A DNA stretch of 64,000 nucleotides from Acidobacteriota bacterium (GTDB lineage Bacteria > Acidobacteriota > Holophagae > Acanthopleuribacterales > Acanthopleuribacteraceae). The stretch covers positions 1 through 64,000 of the forward strand of contig JACJWC010000009.1 in the NCBI GenBank assembly GCA_020637335.1, given 5' to 3'. Below the pieces are notes generated by a model. That model searched no databases. It was not told the DNA's origin and saw only the letters and a list, made by a program, of their open reading frames with translations. The translations under genes were made by a program, and so were the position numbers. Each line of letters starts with the position of its first letter. Position 1 is the first letter of the stretch. Of this stretch, positions 25,378 through 33,955 are shown one piece after another.

Positions 25378-25946
25378 CTGGAAAACAAGCCGGCAAAGCC
25401 CATAAAGGCCATCGAGAGGATGCCGGCAATGAAGAAGTTCATGGCGGCACCGCGCACTAAATCCTGAACATTGGAGAGCTCCGTATCGCGGCGGATTCCG
25501 GCCATGATGACCAGAGCCAAAGTAAGCCCAGCTCCCGCACCCAAAGCAAACACCACGCCCTCCACAAAGTTGTATTCGCGATTGGTTTGAAACAGCGCCA
25601 AGCCCAAAATGGCACAGTTGGTCGTAATTAAAGGCAAAAAGATCCCCAACGCCTTAAACAGAACCGGGCTCATTTTTTTGATCAACATTTCGGTCAATTG
25701 AACAGTGCTGGCAATAACAAAAATGTAGCTGATCAAACGCAAATACGGCACATAGACCAGAAAGTAAGTGTTAAGGAGGTAGGCGCACACCGAGGTAATC
25801 GTAAGGACAAAGGTATTGGCAACGCCCATCTTCAGAGCCGTATCCAGCCGTCCCGAAACCCCAAAAAACGGGCACAGACCCAGAAAGTAGGCAAGGGTGA
25901 AGTTGTTGATGACACAGGCTGAAACAAAAATCCAAAGCAGTTCCAT
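25374..25946 (-). CDS. rnfA: Rnf complex membrane subunit RnfA
   Basis: A 190-residue, six-helix subunit of the Rnf ferredoxin:NAD+ oxidoreductase, which moves electrons between ferredoxin and NAD while pumping Na+ or H+. Family signatures include VINNFTLAYFLGLCPFFGVS and LPLITTNCAILGLAL, whose cysteines hold a membrane-embedded iron-sulfur cluster shared with RnfE. Its ATG at 25946 overlaps the rnfE stop (TGATG); a GTG one codon earlier is less likely. It is the last gene of the ten-gene operon. Confidence 0.96.
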   Translation of the reverse strand: MELLWIFVSACVINNFTLAYFLGLCPFFGVSGRLDTALKMGVANTFVLTITSVCAYLLNTYFLVYVPYLRLISYIFVIASTVQLTEMLIKKMSPVLFKALGIFLPLITTNCAILGLALFQTNREYNFVEGVVFALGAGAGLTLALVIMAGIRRDTELSNVQDLVRGAAMNFFIAGILSMAFMGFAGLFSS

Positions 25947-26605
25947 CACACCACCATTGGCCCTTTCACGAGCGGCTCGCGATTCTGTTCAGCGCGCAAC
26001 CGTGCCTGTTTTCGGTCTTTCCAATACTGAAAGACCATTAATAATCCACCCAAAGTAAAGAACCCACCGGGCGGCAAGACCATGATGACCCAAGGCTCAA
26101 AATGGGGTCCAAACAGGGAGAACCCGAGCAAGCTGCCATTGCCCAGAATTTCGCGGATGCCACCGATCAAGGTCAAGGCCAGGGTGAAACCCAAGGCCAT
26201 CCCCATTGCATCGGCAATCGATAACCCAACCGGGTTTTTGGAGGCAAAAGCTTCCTGGCGACCCAGGATCAGGCAATTGACCACAATCAGCGCAATAAAA
26301 GCACCTAACGCTTTGTGGATATCGGGTAACCAGGCGGCAAGCGAAAAATCAACAATCGTCACAAACGTCGCGATGATCAGGACGTACATCGAAATGCGAA
26401 CTGGTTTGGGAATAACCGACTTTAGAGCAGAGACCAGGATAGAGGAGCAGACCAGCACAAAAAACGTGGCAGCACCCATAGCCAATCCATTGATACACGA
26501 GTTGGTCACTGCCAAAGACGGACATAGCCCTAAAACCGCGACAAACACGGGATTCTCTTGCCAAATCCCTTTGAGAAATTCGCTTTGCAGGTTTTTTTCA
26601 CTCAT
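25946..26605 (-). CDS. rnfE: Rnf complex membrane subunit RnfE
   Basis: A 219-residue, six-helix subunit, the pseudosymmetric partner of RnfA. Hallmarks are ENPVFVAVLGLCPSLAVTNS, IALIVVNCLILGRQEAFAS and GGIREILGNGSLLG. Conserved Cys residues in the two LC/NC segments fit the intramembrane cluster. The ATG at 26605 was chosen over a GTG at 26614; the gene overlaps the 3' end of rnfG by 8 bases and uses the AAGGTGGG site within it. Confidence 0.96.
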   Translation of the reverse strand: MSEKNLQSEFLKGIWQENPVFVAVLGLCPSLAVTNSCINGLAMGAATFFVLVCSSILVSALKSVIPKPVRISMYVLIIATFVTIVDFSLAAWLPDIHKALGAFIALIVVNCLILGRQEAFASKNPVGLSIADAMGMALGFTLALTLIGGIREILGNGSLLGFSLFGPHFEPWVIMVLPPGGFFTLGGLLMVFQYWKDRKQARLRAEQNREPLVKGPMVV

Positions 26606-27242
26606 GGGGCCCACCTTCCGCCTGGGCCTTTTGGCTCAGTAAATCCAATAGCGGATTCAGGTTCTTGTTGAGCAGGTTCACGATTGCTCGCGAGGAAATG
26701 GTTGCGCCACTGATGGCATCCACTTCGTTGTTGTGTTGGGGCGGGCCTTTGGTTTGCAGCAAAATAACCGGCTCAACGGCCAAGTGTTTGAAACTGCCGA
26801 GAAAGGCGGGATCTTTGAGGATTTTATCGCCGAGCCCGGGCGTTTCGCGGCTGTCCAACACTTGGAATCCAATAATTTCGCGCTTGTTTGGATCGAACCC
26901 GTACAGGACTTTGATCGTGTCTTGGAATCCGGGCCCGGCCGCCGGAATGGCAAATCCTGTCATCTGGTTTTGTCCGTCGCGACCCAAATAAACGACTTGT
27001 TGATCGGCGCGAATCGATAACGGATTTTCAATGGGCTCCAGAATTCCGTCATGGGCCCAAAAACTCTCAAAATGGTCGGTTCCTGGGAGGACCTGAAAAA
27101 TGGCCGTTTCCGTGGCCTTTTGTTGGTTCGCTTCGATTAGGGGCTGGGTCACGCGGTAAGTTGCGGCCAACAACAGACCGGCCAATAACCCGGCCAGGGT
27201 CACGCTGATAATGAGACGTGCGGAGGTGGGTTGTGCACTCAT
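26598..27242 (-). CDS. rnfG: Rnf complex flavin subunit RnfG
   Basis: A 214-residue subunit with one N-terminal membrane helix and a periplasm-facing FMN-binding domain. The covalent FMN attachment motif S178-G-A-T181 (DAISGATISS) is intact, so a flavin transferase (ApbE) is needed; none is in the window. ETPGLGDKI and the GFDPN region match the family. ATG/TGA overlap with rnfD (ATGA). Confidence 0.95.
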   Translation of the reverse strand: MSAQPTSARLIISVTLAGLLAGLLLAATYRVTQPLIEANQQKATETAIFQVLPGTDHFESFWAHDGILEPIENPLSIRADQQVVYLGRDGQNQMTGFAIPAAGPGFQDTIKVLYGFDPNKREIIGFQVLDSRETPGLGDKILKDPAFLGSFKHLAVEPVILLQTKGPPQHNNEVDAISGATISSRAIVNLLNKNLNPLLDLLSQKAQAEGGPHE

Positions 27243-28252
27243 CGGGCCCCTCCAAAAACACGCGGTTGGGTGTAACGATTAATCAGTGGGGTCACCGCAT
27301 TCATCAATAAGATGGAGAACATGACACCCTCCGGTAAACCGCCAAAGACCCGGATCAGAAGCGTGAGGCTGCCTACCCCAAAACCAAAAATCCACATGCC
27401 CTTTTTGGTCAACGGAGTCGTCACAGGGTCGGTCACCATAAAAACAGCCCCGAATAATAAACCGCCCGAAAAGAGCATAGCCACAGGGCCTGCAACACAG
27501 CGTTGGGGGAAAAAGCCGTGCAGAAGGGCCGCAAACAGACCCGCAGTCAGCAACGTTGCGACCGGCAACCGCCAATCGAACACTTTTTTGTAGGCCAGCC
27601 ACAAGCCGCATAGAAACAAAAGGCCGGCACAGGTTTCGCCCAACGAACCCGCGGTTTTACCCAAGAAAAGCAAATCCATGGCGGTCGTCGCATGGTCGAA
27701 CTTGGCCATACCCAGTGGAGTTGCGGCCGTCATGCCGTCTACTGCCCCCTGCATCAAGGGCAAGGCCAGATTGGGTTTTGCGATATGGCCCCAACCTTGA
27801 AACGGATCCGTCCAAGTGGTCATCACGGTAGGAAACGAAGTTTGTAGAAAGGCGCGGCCGACCAGCGCCGGATTAAACAGGTTGGAACCCAGCCCGCCCC
27901 ACACCCATTTGCCCAGAGCAATCGCAACCATTCCACCCAAAATGGCCAACCAAAGGGGGATTGCTGGCGGAAGGGTTAAGCCCAAAAGAACGCCCGTAAG
28001 CAGTGCACTGCCATCCAACAGGCTTTTGGGTTCGGTCCGGTTGCGGTTAAGCAAAGCTTCTGTTGCCAGACAACCCAAAACTGAAGCCAACAAAACCAAG
28101 AGCGCCTTAAGACCAAAACTGTAAATTGAAAAACCAATGATCGGCAGCGTGGCCAAAGTGACGCGATTCATCAGCACCGGCGTGGTAGTTCCCTCGCGCA
28201 AAAAGGGTGCAGTGGTTAGTACTAGGTTGGGTGTTGGCTGCGGCTGGATCAT
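27239..28252 (-). CDS. rnfD: Rnf complex membrane flavin subunit RnfD
   Basis: A 337-residue membrane subunit of the NqrB/RnfD family. The covalent FMN threonine is T178 in GMTAATPLG. Other signatures are GLGSNLFNPALVGRAFL, the LLDGSALLTGVLLGLTLPP segment and MVTDPVTTPLTKKG. The ATG at 28252 overlaps the rnfC stop (ATGA); an upstream in-frame start inside rnfC is not credible. Confidence 0.96.
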   Translation of the reverse strand: MIQPQPTPNLVLTTAPFLREGTTTPVLMNRVTLATLPIIGFSIYSFGLKALLVLLASVLGCLATEALLNRNRTEPKSLLDGSALLTGVLLGLTLPPAIPLWLAILGGMVAIALGKWVWGGLGSNLFNPALVGRAFLQTSFPTVMTTWTDPFQGWGHIAKPNLALPLMQGAVDGMTAATPLGMAKFDHATTAMDLLFLGKTAGSLGETCAGLLFLCGLWLAYKKVFDWRLPVATLLTAGLFAALLHGFFPQRCVAGPVAMLFSGGLLFGAVFMVTDPVTTPLTKKGMWIFGFGVGSLTLLIRVFGGLPEGVMFSILLMNAVTPLINRYTQPRVFGGAR

Positions 28253-29589
28253 TTGACCTGCTCCTTGGCCTTGGCTTGTCGGATCATTAACTTGCCCAAT
28301 CGCATGAGGTGGACCAATGGAATATTGCTCGGACAGACATAACTGCACGAGGCACATTCAAAACAATCCATTAGATGGTATTGCTGCAGTTCATCGGTCC
28401 ACTCGCGGCGCACCATGGCAGCCAGTCGCGAGGGGTTCAGGAACATGGGACAGGCATCCAGACAACGCGAACAACGGATACAGGGCAACTCGCCAATTGG
28501 TTCGGCCAACGGTTGTTCAAAAACGAGAATGCCAGAAGTTCCCTTGATAATCGGCGCCTGCAGATTCTTCTGCGCAAAGCCCATCATCGGTCCACCCAAA
28601 ATCACTTGGCGGATGCGTTCTAAATCGACAGCGCAATGCTTCAGCACTTCGAACAGGGGTGTCCCCAAGGGGACCATCAGGTTCTTGGGTTCGGGCACCG
28701 CCGGACCGGTAACCGTGACCACACGTTCGATCAACGGGACGCCATCATCAAAGTACTGAGCAAGGGCGGCTGCAGTGCCCACATTGTTCACGACCATTTC
28801 CAGATCCAATGGCAATTTTCCGCTGGGTACTTCTTTTTGGAAAATGGCGTCCAGCAACATTTTTTCAGCACCCTGTGGGTATTTCACGTTTAAGGCAACA
28901 ACTTCCACATCGGGTTGATCACTCAAAATATTTTTTAAAAGGTCTATGGCATCAGCCTTGTTGCTCTCGATTCCGATGTAGCCTTTTTGTGCGCCCAACT
29001 TGCGCATCATGAGACGCAACCCGCGAACCACGTTGCCGGGTTGTTCCAACATAACCCGATGGTCGCAGGTCAGGTAGGGTTCGCACTCGCAACCATTGAG
29101 AATGACGGCTTGGATGCGTTTGCCTTGCGGCACGGAAAATTTGACATGGGTCGGGAACGCAGCCCCACCCAATCCAACCAATCCGGAATTTTGCACCCAC
29201 TGAATGGTCTCCTGAATGCTGAGGCTGTCCACATCGGGTGGAACTTGTGTATCGACCGTCTGGGCCGAAAAAGAATCGGCTTGAATTGTAAAGGCCTGCA
29301 TCAGTTGACCGGAAGGATGCGGTTGCAAATCCAAGTTTAGGATTTTGCCGCTGACGGGGGCATGAACAGCGGTCGAAATAAAGCCATCGGGCTTTGCCAA
29401 CATCTGACCGCGCACCACCGTTTCACCGGGTTTCACCAAAGGAACGGCTGCTTTGCCAATATGCTGGGAAAGCGGCACGATGTAGCGCTCAACAAACGGC
29501 ATCCGCTCAACAGACAGGGCGGCTGTCGAGGCTTTGCGCTCGGGCGGATGCACGCCATGGCGGAAGGTTGGCAGTGTGGCATGGGTCAT
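28249..29589 (-). CDS. rnfC: Rnf complex NADH/ferredoxin subunit RnfC
   Basis: A 446-residue soluble subunit that binds FMN and NADH (SLBB and Complex1_51K-like domain: GLVGLGGAAFPTHVKF and ILNGCECEPYLTCDHR) and carries two C-terminal 4Fe-4S clusters (CIRCSRCLDACP and CFECASCSYVCP). It opens with FRHGVHPPERK, the typical RnfC start, and lacks the long repeat-rich C-terminal tail of E. coli RsxC. ATGA overlap with the preceding 1173-residue PFOR-like gene indicates tight coupling. Confidence 0.96.
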   Translation of the reverse strand: MTHATLPTFRHGVHPPERKASTAALSVERMPFVERYIVPLSQHIGKAAVPLVKPGETVVRGQMLAKPDGFISTAVHAPVSGKILNLDLQPHPSGQLMQAFTIQADSFSAQTVDTQVPPDVDSLSIQETIQWVQNSGLVGLGGAAFPTHVKFSVPQGKRIQAVILNGCECEPYLTCDHRVMLEQPGNVVRGLRLMMRKLGAQKGYIGIESNKADAIDLLKNILSDQPDVEVVALNVKYPQGAEKMLLDAIFQKEVPSGKLPLDLEMVVNNVGTAAALAQYFDDGVPLIERVVTVTGPAVPEPKNLMVPLGTPLFEVLKHCAVDLERIRQVILGGPMMGFAQKNLQAPIIKGTSGILVFEQPLAEPIGELPCIRCSRCLDACPMFLNPSRLAAMVRREWTDELQQYHLMDCFECASCSYVCPSNIPLVHLMRLGKLMIRQAKAKEQVK

Positions 29590-32500
29590 GATTGGCCCCA
29601 GTCCTCGGGCACCGTTTCAGGTGCGTTGCGGTTAACCCAATCCAGCAAAGCATCGCCAAAACGATCCGCCATTTCTGCGCGCAGGGTCATCGCTTGTTCC
29701 TGCAGGGCCAAATGGTATTTTTCGCGCTCCTGGGCGAGCAGGGCCTCGATTAATTGCGGATCAGGGCCACTTGGTTGCGGAGGGGTGACCCAATCAAATA
29801 GGTCCTGAGTCCACTGGCGGCGTTGCAACACGGCTTGCCATACAGAGGGACTCGGCTGGAACCACATATCGGTGCCAACTTGAATATTGGGGATTTGGTT
29901 TTGCCTTTGAGCCTCGGGCAATGTGAGCCAAACGGCGAGTTCTGGACCTGAACGGGTTTCGCTATGTGGACAGCCCAATTGGAACCAAGCCCAGTGAAGT
30001 GCTGCCCGCCAGCTCTCTTCTTCCGAGGTTTCATTAGGCAACAGATGAATGCGTTGATGCCAAGGCCCCACCTGGGCTGGCGCACTGAGGGTAAAGAGCA
30101 GCTTAGCCGATTCCGCCATTTCCAGGAGGGCATACGGCTGCACCTCAACTTTTTGTTTAAGCGGAAAAACAGGCACTTGAATCCAGGATGGACCGGCCGC
30201 CTGGAGAGCCCGTTGCCAGGCTTGAATCGCAGCGGATCGGAGCGGCGAGATCATGAACTCGACATGCAGATTGTTATGCGTTAGAAGCATCTGTTGCTGT
30301 TCGGGATGGCAGGAGAACGGGCGCCGATCCAAATACAAGATGCGCAAAGGATAGTCACAAGTCAGCAGGTCTACCAGGGTTTTGGTCGTCGTTCGTTCCC
30401 AAAAATGGGCGTCGAGAACCAACAGGATGGGTGGTGCTTCTCGGATCTGCTCTTGGTTGAGCTGGGACCATTCGATTGGCTTAGGATTAACTGCAAGCGG
30501 ATTGGTGGCCGAAACCGCTTCGCGTAAATACTGAAATTGCCCTATTTCGGTTAGGTACTGTGCTTTGGCAGATTGGATCAAACCCAAGGTTGTTTCCACG
30601 CCATATTCGCTGTCCAACAAGACCGGACACCCAAAGGAAGTCCAGGGAAACTCCAGGTAACGGGTAATCGAATGGGCGGCCACCACACACAGCATTCGTG
30701 CTCGGCCTCTTGCTTGGTTGGCCTTCAAAATCGAATCCAGTAGTTCCTGAACCTGAGCTTCCAGTGCACTCAAAGCAGAGACCTTTTGGCTATCAATCGC
30801 TTGGGTTAGGCCTTTCTCGGACAGTTTTTGAACCCAATCCAGGAGATCGGTTTTTTGGGTCGGTGTAGCTCCGAGTTGGCGGTGAATTTGATCAATCTTT
30901 TCTATGGGCAAACCGGCACTGAATAACTGGCGAATTTTGTCTTGAATTTGGCGGGAAAATTCATTTAACTGCTGGATTCGTTTAAGTTCCAACGGTTGGG
31001 TCAACCATTCCAACATCCCCAACGCATGGCGCAAGGCCGTTCGAGCGATGGAACTTGAGGGAAGACCATCGGCACCGGCAAGAACCTGATTCACGTGGCG
31101 TGACAGGAAGGGTGCTGCCCAATCCAAGTCGGATTTTCCGATTTTCTCCACGATGGGACCGGGTGTATCGGGCAAAGCTTCCCAAGTTAACCACTTTTGT
31201 TGGCCATTGCTGGGTGAATCATTCAACAGGAGGGCCTGATCCTGACAGATGTCAACACATAAGCTACAGGCTTTACAGGTCGCCGGGTTGACGGCCAGGA
31301 CCAGGACTGGGTGTGGACCTGTACTTTTGGGATCAGTGAAACGGATGGGCGTAGCACAGTTCAGGAGATCCAATTCGTCCATTGATTTCGCAAATACCGT
31401 TCGAAACGCCTCCGCTTCAGCGTCTGGGGTTGCACTGTGGGTGATAAAAGCATCCAGAGTTTGTTCCAGCATCCGCCTGGATAAGGCGCCGGTATCTTCA
31501 AAGCGATTCGGATGTAGCAGCGCGGTTAGGCCTTTGTGCTGGCGTTTGAGTTTATCGGCCTGAGGTTTGAGATCACCGTGCAAATGCCGCACTTGGTCGG
31601 ACAAATGGTCGAGCAGGTTTTTGGGTTCAATCAAAGTGACACCAATCGCCGATTCCGGGCAGGCAACCCAACATTTTCCACAACCCGTACAGCGTTCGGG
31701 GTTGAATTCAGGAATAAGCGGCTGAGTCGGGCTGAGGTCAATGAAAGCGCCAGTAAACGCCGGTGCAAGCGAAAAACTTCCAAGCGGATCAGGGATGGTC
31801 TGGACCCGTTTTCCTTCCAGGCGCGGCTGCAAAGATTGACCCCAAACCCAAGCCAAATCGCCTAGCCCTTGGGTGTAACTGGGATGGTCCTGAACGAGGT
31901 GCGGAAGAGTGGAGCCCCAACTATCAGACAGGCTCTCCTCGAATTGGGGCACACTCGCATCCAAAAGGTGGGGATACTCACGCTTTACCATTTGCAGCCA
32001 AAGTTCTTGTTTAGGAAAACGCGCGTCGCGGGGCATGGGACTGGTTTCCAAGAAATATCGCCCGCCATCTAAATGGGCACAGTAGGCCAAGAAGGATTGG
32101 ATCCGCGCACGGGTAGGCTCACTGACCAGGCCTTCAATCAGATTGGGAAAAAAAGCCTGATCGCGCACCCAATTGTGGAAGGCACCATCCGGCGGACCCA
32201 ACAAAATCGTTTTATGTGCACTGCGTAAAGGTGCGTCCCAGTCACTTGCGCCTGAAGGGAATTGCCAAACCACGCCCAAAACGCCATGGGGTAAACCCTG
32301 AACTGCATTGACGACCCGTTCAAACCAGCTGGCTGGGCAAACAATCATGGAATCCGATTGGCTCTGATACTTCTGGGTGAACTCAAGCCGTTGGTTGAGT
32401 TGGGGTCCCAGTTCGGCTAAAACACGCGCAGCAAGGCTAACCAAATGTTGCTCAAAAAAAAGATTTTGGCCCAACTGACGCCGACCGCGATCCGCATTGG

Positions 32501-33107
32501 CCCGTTGCAAACCCAAAGTCAGTGCAGTTGACCGATCGATCCAGGCGGGTAAGGCTGCGCGCCGGGCGCCAAAGACCAGTTTTTGGGAAGCAGTCGGCAC
32601 AACCAAATCAGGACTTTTAAACAGATCCTGCAAAACCTGAGTGTTAATTTTTGTCGATGGGCCTGGCGAATTCAAACCATCAAGACAGACAATCAGCGGC
32701 ACCAAACTGCGTTCACAGACCATGCGTGCCGCGGCGTAGTAAGCGCCGACCTGTTCATGGTCGGGTAAATGGACCTGGCAAAACCCAGCATCTAAGGCCA
32801 AACGCTGATCATTCGTTACGGCTAGCAATACAAATGGTAAATGGTGTTCCCGCGCCCAGCCAAGCCGCACCGCTAAACCAGGCACTTCCTCTTGGGCAGC
32901 CCAGAACGCAATTCGCTCGCCCGATAACACGCGACCAAGCGCTTCATTTAAGGCGATCAACGGGTTGGAAAAAACACGGGCATTACTGAAATTGGCAGTT
33001 AGCTGGATTAGCTTTTTGCTGATATAGACCTGTTCACAAATACCCTGATCCAATTCCCCAATGGTGCGAAGTGCATGTTTTAAGTATTCCGGGTTACCGC
33101 TGAGCAT
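29586..33107 (-). CDS. PFOR-like iron-sulfur protein inserted between rnfB and rnfC
   Basis: A 1173-residue protein about the size of single-chain pyruvate:ferredoxin oxidoreductase (PFOR). The N-terminal ~330 residues faintly follow the PFOR pyrimidine domain (SGERIAFWAAQEEVPGLAVRLG, GFCQVHLPDHEQVGAYYAA, VPLIVCLDG). Two ferredoxin clusters follow: CTGCGKCWVACP near 470 and CKACSLCVDIC near 615, spaced as in PFOR domain V. The C-terminal ~450 residues lack the GDG...N thiamine-diphosphate motif and the CxxC pair of PFOR, and include a helical stretch and a VLDSEYGVETTLG segment. It is thus probably an electron-transfer relic or adaptor and not a functional oxidoreductase. The ATG at 33107 has AAGGAGGG; it starts 14 bp after rnfB and overlaps rnfC by 4. 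No named family recognised over the full length. Confidence 0.72.
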   Translation of the reverse strand: MLSGNPEYLKHALRTIGELDQGICEQVYISKKLIQLTANFSNARVFSNPLIALNEALGRVLSGERIAFWAAQEEVPGLAVRLGWAREHHLPFVLLAVTNDQRLALDAGFCQVHLPDHEQVGAYYAAARMVCERSLVPLIVCLDGLNSPGPSTKINTQVLQDLFKSPDLVVPTASQKLVFGARRAALPAWIDRSTALTLGLQRANADRGRRQLGQNLFFEQHLVSLAARVLAELGPQLNQRLEFTQKYQSQSDSMIVCPASWFERVVNAVQGLPHGVLGVVWQFPSGASDWDAPLRSAHKTILLGPPDGAFHNWVRDQAFFPNLIEGLVSEPTRARIQSFLAYCAHLDGGRYFLETSPMPRDARFPKQELWLQMVKREYPHLLDASVPQFEESLSDSWGSTLPHLVQDHPSYTQGLGDLAWVWGQSLQPRLEGKRVQTIPDPLGSFSLAPAFTGAFIDLSPTQPLIPEFNPERCTGCGKCWVACPESAIGVTLIEPKNLLDHLSDQVRHLHGDLKPQADKLKRQHKGLTALLHPNRFEDTGALSRRMLEQTLDAFITHSATPDAEAEAFRTVFAKSMDELDLLNCATPIRFTDPKSTGPHPVLVLAVNPATCKACSLCVDICQDQALLLNDSPSNGQQKWLTWEALPDTPGPIVEKIGKSDLDWAAPFLSRHVNQVLAGADGLPSSSIARTALRHALGMLEWLTQPLELKRIQQLNEFSRQIQDKIRQLFSAGLPIEKIDQIHRQLGATPTQKTDLLDWVQKLSEKGLTQAIDSQKVSALSALEAQVQELLDSILKANQARGRARMLCVVAAHSITRYLEFPWTSFGCPVLLDSEYGVETTLGLIQSAKAQYLTEIGQFQYLREAVSATNPLAVNPKPIEWSQLNQEQIREAPPILLVLDAHFWERTTTKTLVDLLTCDYPLRILYLDRRPFSCHPEQQQMLLTHNNLHVEFMISPLRSAAIQAWQRALQAAGPSWIQVPVFPLKQKVEVQPYALLEMAESAKLLFTLSAPAQVGPWHQRIHLLPNETSEEESWRAALHWAWFQLGCPHSETRSGPELAVWLTLPEAQRQNQIPNIQVGTDMWFQPSPSVWQAVLQRRQWTQDLFDWVTPPQPSGPDPQLIEALLAQEREKYHLALQEQAMTLRAEMADRFGDALLDWVNRNAPETVPEDWGQS

Positions 33108-33121
33108 GGGGCCCTCCTTCT

Positions 33122-33943
33122 TCAGACCGGGAATTGATCTTTGGCGACCCATTGAATGGCGCCCGTTGGACATCGGTAGGTGGCATTGACCTGCGTTTCA
33201 TCGGCTTTGCGAATAACGGGCAAACCAGAAACCATTTCCAGCACACCTGGCTCCGCATCAGAAACACATCGACCACAGGCATCACAAGCAACGGCACAGA
33301 TTGAGGTGGCCAGGGAGCCGGTTAAGGGTGAAGAACATTGAACCACCAACTTTTGCGCGAGCGGTTCCAAATGGAAGAGGTGAAGGGGGCAAACATCAAC
33401 ACAATCCCCACAGGCGGTGCAAAGATCGGTATCGACTACGGGTAGGCCAGCTGTATTCATCCTGATCGCGCCAAAGCTGCAGGCCCGTTCACAATCTGCC
33501 AAACCCAAACAGCCATAGACACAAGCCCGCCCGCCACCATTCACAATGACAGCGCCGCGACAGGTCGTCATGCCTCGATATTGGGCCAACTCCTTGACCA
33601 GTCCTTTGCCACCTGCACAGTGCAGGCGTGCAACTTGTTTGACAATGGAGCCGGCATCAACGCCAAGAAAATGGGCGATGCGATCAATATTGTCCGAACT
33701 GGAAACGGTACACTGGGCCGGACGAAAAGAACCCACAGTCAATCCTTCAGCAAAGGCCCGGCAACCGGGTGATCCACAAGCGCCACAGTTGTTGCCCGGT
33801 AACATCTCTTCCAATTGATCAATGCGCGGATCTTCCTCCACCTTAAGGTAGCGAAACGCAATGGCCAGAATACTGCCAAACACAACAGCCAAACCGGCCA
33901 TTAAAAGACCGGATTGGAGAAGGCTATACAGCTCGGCAGACAT
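33122..33943 (-). CDS. rnfB: Rnf complex ferredoxin-accepting subunit RnfB
   Basis: A 273-residue subunit with one N-terminal membrane helix, the 4Fe-4S domain of the family (CGACGSPGCRAFAEGL) and several ferredoxin clusters in the C-terminal half (CVYGCLGLADCERAC, CTACGDCVDVCP, CAVACDACGRC). It is the entry point for electrons from reduced ferredoxin. In most operons rnfB adjoins rnfA or rnfC directly; here it sits between two large unusual iron-sulfur protein genes, 12 bp after one and 14 bp before the other. The ATG follows GGGAGCGGG. Confidence 0.95.
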   Translation of the reverse strand: MSAELYSLLQSGLLMAGLAVVFGSILAIAFRYLKVEEDPRIDQLEEMLPGNNCGACGSPGCRAFAEGLTVGSFRPAQCTVSSSDNIDRIAHFLGVDAGSIVKQVARLHCAGGKGLVKELAQYRGMTTCRGAVIVNGGGRACVYGCLGLADCERACSFGAIRMNTAGLPVVDTDLCTACGDCVDVCPLHLFHLEPLAQKLVVQCSSPLTGSLATSICAVACDACGRCVSDAEPGVLEMVSGLPVIRKADETQVNATYRCPTGAIQWVAKDQFPV

Positions 33944-33955
33944 GACCCGCTCCCA

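Noticed and set aside
29586..33107. Active pyruvate:ferredoxin oxidoreductase (nifJ)
   Set aside because: Size and two clusters fit, but the thiamine-diphosphate motif and the third-cluster cysteines are missing.
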